A stretch of DNA of 10,290 bases from Ectocarpus siliculosus. Lineage: Eukaryota; Sar; Phaeophyceae; Ectocarpales; Ectocarpaceae. The notes below the pieces were generated by a model. The model was not told the DNA's origin, did not search any database, and was given only the letters and a program-made list of their open reading frames with translations. Below, one piece after another: positions 6,799 to 10,290 of this stretch. The DNA is taken from NCBI GenBank assembly GCA_000310025.1, contig FN649735.1:1686355-1696644 (forward strand), in the 5' to 3' direction. A program made the position numbers and the translations under genes. The first letter of the stretch is position 1, and each line of letters starts with the position of its first letter.

Positions 6799-9549
6799 GT
6801 GAGCGAGACCATTTTTTTGGCTGGGCGAGGAAGCTGATTATGTTGTAAAATACACCTCCGTTCGTTCGTAACCATGCCATCGTTTGCGAATTACAATCAA
6901 TTATCGAATTATCGCTGTATTGACGCAAGTGTGTGTGGTGTGGACCATGCGGAAATGCTTCGGAAACGGGGTCTCCCAAGCACTGCTGCTGCATGTGAAC
7001 GCCTACGTTCAGCGCGGGTGAAGCTTCACCCACGCAAGTGTTTGCTTTCCCAATTACTCTCCTGTCAATCCCGCCCGCTGTTCGTATACAAGAAATAAAT
7101 ATTGATGTAGCTTCTGCTGAACAACAGTGGCAGTGGTATATTAGGCGGTGATACATTTTTTATGTACAACCTTCTTACTCGTTGTCTTGCTGCCTGCTGT
7201 CGAGAGAGCACATGAATATGATGGCGATGTCGGACGCGCGTGCTGCGATGGTGATGATAATGATGACGATGTGGCCTTGTACATGGGTTATACGAGCGCT
7301 CTGTTGTGTGGACGCGTCGACCCTGTGTGAAACAATACAACACAACCATGGTTCTTCGGATTAGCGCGTTTCCTTTTTCTTTTTTGTACTTCGAATTGTA
7401 TATATATTGACAACCGATATCTCCCCTTGTAGTGTTTTAGAGAATTTGTAGGAAGAGGAACCCCCGCCCTTTTCCAACAAATAATACTTCCCAGGCCTGG
7501 GACGGCCCTCTCTTCCTCTCACTTCCGCGTTTGCAAATAACTGCCGTATGAGTTCACCGATTGTCTCGTCACAGCATAAGCACTACACACACAATTCCAG
7601 TCTCTGCTTATTACTTTACCTCCTATCAGTCCAACTGAGTATCGTTCGCCTTGATTACATCTTACGGCAGTGACCAGAACGGTTGTCTCGTGTGCAAAGA
7701 AAAAGAAACACCATTTTCTCGCAGAACAGCGACAGCCGCAAGTAGATTACAGCAGCAGGATCTACGGCCCCGGAGATGAGAGACGTAGGAATCGTGTCGA
7801 GCCTCAATTCCATGTTTTGGGTCGATGGAGCAGCCGAGGTCGTCGCGATTTTCTCATTATACTGATGTACCCGAGTTTATTTTATTCTTGCTTGATGATG
7901 AGAAGAATTCAACTCCCAACACATAGAATTCATGCGCGTATGTGTACGGCATTACACCGAGCGACAACACAACAAGAGAGAAATTCTGCGTACGGCATTA
8001 CCCCGAAAGCTCGTTGTGGCGACCTTTGGGGGCAGTCGCCCTCGTGAACTTGCCTGAATCCTGAATCCTTCCTCCTGGTCTGATTGTTTCTATTATTTAG
8101 CAGCACCGACGCCCAAACTGCGGCGGATGAACAACCCCCCTGCTACGACAAAATAATGCACGGAAAGGAGAAGGGGGACGTCTCTTCAAACACGCTCCCC
8201 CACAGCTCTCCCCTTTTCGTTTGTCTTGTTTGCATGCTCCACACGCATACATTGGGGTATAGTCATGGTCCCGGTTTAGCGGTCCATAGTGTCACAAAAT
8301 GTCAACCATTTCCGCTATTGAGGACATAGCCGCTAAACCGGATTGGCAATTTTATAGTTTGAGGCGCAGCCGTGCCACGGGACTTTGGGACCGCTTCTCA
8401 GGGCATCCCGCAACCGGAAACCGCTAAACCGGGACCACGGCTGCCTGTATCGTACGATCCTGTTCCTTGTCGGAACGCTTTCTTGCGTTGTGGTAAAGAT
8501 CACGGCGTGTTCGCCGGAGACGGTACAGAGTACATAGTTCAGACACGGGACCACCGGAAGCTCGCGTAGTTTCTTATCCCATTTTTCTCGTTTTTCATGA
8601 CTATGACAAGTATTCGAGCCCATATTGTTTGTGTCGTCATGAGAAAGTTCTTAACGGCGGTCCCGTTCTGCAGTACAGTAGTACAACCTGAACGGTGCTG
8701 CGCACACAACACGATGCGATTTGTCCCCAAGACACCTGATAGAGATGAAACAAATCAGTCTTTATCCACAGATGAGTTGTATTAGACCAGGATTCGCGTT
8801 TTTTGTCATTCACGAGGACGCTTTTTGAGAGTGACGTTTTGACTGGGACCGCCTCCGCGAGAAGTCAAGTTTGTATGAGGAAATAGAACAGGGAGGGGGT
8901 ACGCAGACCCTATTTCCCTCACCCTAACCCTAACCCAACTTCCCCGATTGTATGCTTTATCCAACATGTTTGCTGAATACACCAAGACTGCGAAGGGTAC
9001 TGCTGGGACTGGCGTTCGTGACCCTGTTTGTTTTGTGTTTTTTGGCCTTGTTCTTTGCCCCGCTTTGCCACGATCTTCTCTTGTTAACGTGGCAAACGTT
9101 TCCGACTGCTGTTCGCGCCCGCAGGTATGTCATCCACGTGGACATCAAGTCGGATAAGGCCCTCCTCGACGCGATCTCGCACCACATCAAGGACCTGCCC
9201 AACGTTTACGAGGCGAGAAGCAAGGAAGAGCCGTAGTGTGTTGTATGCATAGGTTTTCCCCGCGAGTGTACAGTATATACATGAACCTCTCAGCGCGTCA
9301 TGTATACGTACGTGTGTGTGTGTGTTATTATTAGCATCGCCCCCGCTAACCGGCTGACCAATGAAAAGACGTCAGTCTCAATGCGGTTGAGAACACAAAA
9401 CACTTCGAAGTGCCATTAACTGGGACCCCGTGAAGGGGCAGCATGGGGGAGGCTAAGCTATTCTCCGGATCAAAGACAGAAACGGTAACAACTGCACACG
9501 GCTACGACGGCTGCTTCCTTGCGCTCGAGTTGTGTGTGTGTGTGTGTGT

Positions 9550-9581
<32 letters not shown>

Positions 9582-10290
9582 TTGTGTGTTTATGTGTTCG
9601 TAGTTTTTCTTGTTAGAAAAGAAACATAGACTCACAGAAAGATTACCCGTTCGAGATATATATTACTGCTCACATTCGAACGGGATGCTGCTGAAGCCAT
9701 TACAGCAGTGAGTGGAGGGAAACCGGCTGGACACTGGGCCTGTTTTAGTTTTGTTGAAGCCTTTTACGTATATTTTTTGTCTTGAGCCAGTCTACACAAA
9801 CTTTTAGGGGCATGTGTGACGTGTTTAGCAGGGGTCACACAGGAGGTCCCTTTTTTTTTGTATGTCCACCTCTTGTATGTATTCATACGCGAGGAGTGTT
9901 CTGAGCGATGATATTCCACGAAGTAATGGTCGGAAAGGGCAAGGATCGCTGGACCACCTCTCCCGCGGCTAAATTGAGGGAGGGCACCGCAGAATAAATA
10001 TTGATGAACGTGTGGCCCCCCGGAGCACACGCGCGAGTAATATTTCGTTAAATCTGTAGCCGCAGACATCCGAATCTTGTCACATTAATGTTAGCTATGA
10101 CAACGGTTAGAGTTAGTTAGGGTTAGCAGGATAACAGACAAATCAAAAGTCAGAACGGCCGTTCGTGCATGCTGAAAACGCCACGCCTGCTGCTGCTGCT
10201 GCGGGCTTGTGTCTCGCGCGCTCAGGTGCCGTCCGTGAGCGTGAGCTGGGGGGGGATTACGGTGGTGGAGCGAACCCTGGCCTTGATGAC
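6239..10290 (+). CDS. Type II membrane glycosyltransferase, family GT14 (core-2/I-branching / xylosyltransferase type), 3' partial
   Basis: Joining 6239-6798, 9125-9212 and 10226-10290 gives a continuous frame. The N-terminal part is low complexity and includes ten Gln. It is followed by an Arg/Lys-rich stretch and one hydrophobic segment at about residues 85-109, a typical type II signal anchor. After a short stem with one N-glycosylation sequon (Asn144-Arg-Ser), the GT14 domain begins near residue 152. It shows AYGIMVYQRKG, FGRMLKALYDEENTYVIHVD, then NVYE joined to VPSVSVSWGG. These correspond to the family's first strand, the YxIHVDxKS sugar-nucleotide loop and the WGG motif. Family knowledge: GT14 enzymes transfer GlcNAc, xylose or GlcA residues from UDP-sugars in the Golgi lumen. 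Donor and acceptor cannot be told here, and the catalytic region lies beyond the right edge. Confidence 0.85.
6305..6334 (+). repeat. (CAG)10 tract, poly-Gln if translated
   Basis: Ten perfect CAG codons in the frame of GT14 exon 1 (residues 23-32 from the first ATG). If translation starts at the better-placed ATG at 6353, the tract is in the 5' UTR. Confidence 0.95.
7016..7031. repeat. 16-base perfect palindrome
   Basis: GGGTGAAGCTTCACCC is fully self-complementary, centred on AAGCTT, in GT14 intron 1. No function is assigned. Confidence 0.8.
8266..8437. repeat. Inverted-repeat element with 18-bp perfect arms (MITE-like)
   Basis: TGGTCCCGGTTTAGCGGT at 8266-8283 is exactly complementary to 8420-8437. 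A third, shorter copy (GCCGCTAAACCGG, 8329-8341) lies inside in the second orientation. A further pair built on GCAGCCGTG (about 8366-8374) and CACGGCTGC (about 8436-8444) overlaps the right end. No coding capacity and no clear target-site duplication were seen. A small non-autonomous transposon or a transcribed hairpin are both possible. Confidence 0.6.
8921..8936. repeat. Interstitial telomere-like repeat (CCCTAA)
   Basis: ACCCTAACCCTAACCC, about two and a half TTAGGG-type units, near the 3' end of GT14 intron 1. It is too short to be a telomere end. Confidence 0.7.
9125..9212 (+). CDS. GT14 gene exon 2 (sugar-nucleotide loop YVIHVDIKS)
   Basis: One base plus 29 codons. The acceptor is CAG at 9122-9124. 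The peptide continues exon 1 as TYVIHVDIKSDKALLDAI and runs to DLPNVYE. Reading on reaches TAG at 9234-9236, so the exon must end earlier. The end at 9212 uses a GC donor (GAG then GCGAGA, matching the extended consensus). It keeps phase 0 and leaves nine residues between NV and WGG, close to what I recall for the family. Alternatives are GT at 9204 (phase 0, shorter spacing) or GT at 9233 joined to a weak GAG acceptor at 10239 or 10245. Confidence 0.75.
9531..9589. repeat. (TG)n microsatellite
   Basis: A nearly pure TG run with a TC interruption around 9553-9554 and a few T insertions at the far end, inside GT14 intron 2. The His/Thr-rich minus-strand frame across it is an artefact. Confidence 0.95.
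9631..9690. repeat. Hairpin repeat element, copy B (in GT14 intron, opposite orientation)
   Basis: The minus strand reads CATCCCGTTCGA, then ATATCTCGAACGGGTAATC and TTTCTGTG, the same order as copy A with an extra stretch of about seven bases in the middle. CCCGTTCGA at 9646-9654 and TCGAACGGG at 9676-9684 are perfect inverted arms. Confidence 0.55.
10105..10126. repeat. Degenerate interstitial telomere-like repeat (TTAGGG)
   Basis: GGTTAGAGTTAGTTAGGGTTAG contains one perfect GGGTTAG and several decayed TTAG units, in GT14 intron 2 and in the opposite orientation to the run at 8921. Confidence 0.55.
10226..10290 (+). CDS. GT14 gene exon 3 (WGG motif), cut by window edge
   Basis: 21 codons plus two bases after the CTCAG acceptor, in phase 0. 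The peptide VPSVSVSWGG followed by ITVVERTLALM matches the GT14 W-G-G-x-(S/T)-x-V-x-x-T-L block that follows the NV strand. The frame stays open to the window end, and the catalytic half should follow. Confidence 0.8.
   Translation, partial: MPSVSVSWGGITVVERTLALM

Larger units (their letters stand above)
6799..9124. other. GT14 gene intron 1
   Basis: A 2,326-base phase-2 intron from GTGAGC to CCCGCAG. It contains the 16-base palindrome at 7016-7031, the terminal-inverted-repeat structure at 8266-8437 and a telomere-like run at 8921-8936. A 125-codon plus-strand frame at 7670-8047 has no recognised domain. The rest shows nothing I can name. Confidence 0.8.
9213..10225. other. GT14 gene intron 2 (likely GC-AG)
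   Basis: A 1,013-base intron ending in CTCAG at 10221-10225. It carries a GT microsatellite (9531-9589), a second copy of a hairpin repeat (9631-9690), a telomere-like run (10105-10126) and a short inverted repeat near 9273-9307. A CTG run sits just before the acceptor (10188-10200). Confidence 0.65.

Noticed and set aside
5885-7156. 423-codon minus-strand open frame, the longest in the window
   Set aside because: It lies antisense to GT14 exon 1, reads the CAG tract as poly-Leu, and is rich in His, Arg, Cys and Ser with no domain pattern. The plus strand gives a clear GT14 protein instead.
7942-8000. GTACGGCATTAC repeated about 47 bases apart
   Set aside because: Too short, and the surrounding sequence does not match well enough to call a tandem repeat.
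7670-8047. 125-codon plus-strand frame in GT14 intron 1
   Set aside because: Basic, low-information composition with no domain or conserved motif. It is compatible with chance in a long intron.
9453-9635. His/Thr-rich minus-strand frame
   Set aside because: It is produced by the TG microsatellite read on the other strand.
7094-10006. AATAAATATTGATG repeated at 7094-7107 and 9993-10006
   Set aside because: A 14-base AT-rich match with no similarity in the flanks; it could be chance.
1-10290. CRISPR array, prophage or integrated algal virus, transposase, rRNA or tRNA gene
   Set aside because: No regularly spaced identical repeats, no viral or transposase protein motifs, and no cloverleaf or rRNA-like stretch were seen. 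The intron-rich structure is nuclear eukaryotic.

Overview
The window looks like nuclear DNA of a eukaryote with long introns, most probably a brown alga (Ectocarpus-like) or a related stramenopile. The reasons are short exons with good splice signals split by introns of about 0.24 to 2.3 kb, moderately GC-rich exons, many trinucleotide and dinucleotide repeats (AAC, CAG, TTG, GT), short TTAGGG-type telomere-like runs inside introns, and two neighbouring genes on opposite strands. The organism is an inference; nothing here names the species.

Two protein genes can be rebuilt by eye, arranged head to head. On the minus strand, about 4994 down to 59 and continuing beyond the left edge, is a six-exon gene for a protein with two tandem ADF-homology (ADF-H, coactosin/cofilin-type) actin-binding domains. 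All five internal exon junctions keep phase, and the reconstructed product is about 324 residues so far. On the plus strand, from 6239 to beyond the right edge, is a gene for a Golgi-type II membrane glycosyltransferase of family GT14 (core-2/I-branching and xylosyltransferase superfamily). It has three exons in the window (6239-6798, 9125-9212, 10226-10290), and its second intron is best explained by a non-canonical GC donor.

Layout: 1-58 intron of the ADF-H gene; 59-4994 ADF-H exons and introns; 4995-6238 divergent intergenic or 5'-UTR region; 6239-6798 GT14 exon 1 with a CAG tract near its start; 6799-9124 long GT14 intron 1, holding an 18-bp terminal-inverted-repeat structure and a telomere-like run; 9125-9212 exon 2; 9213-10225 intron 2, with a GT microsatellite, a copy of a hairpin repeat also found in the ADF-H gene, and a second telomere-like run; 10226-10290 exon 3, cut by the window edge.

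The two genes have no evident functional link: one acts on the actin cytoskeleton and the other on glycan synthesis in the secretory pathway. I found no CRISPR array, rRNA, tRNA, transposase or viral gene, and no convincing new multi-gene system. The points most worth a second look are the tandem ADF-H protein with unshared intron positions, the GC-AG intron, and the small inverted-repeat elements in the introns.
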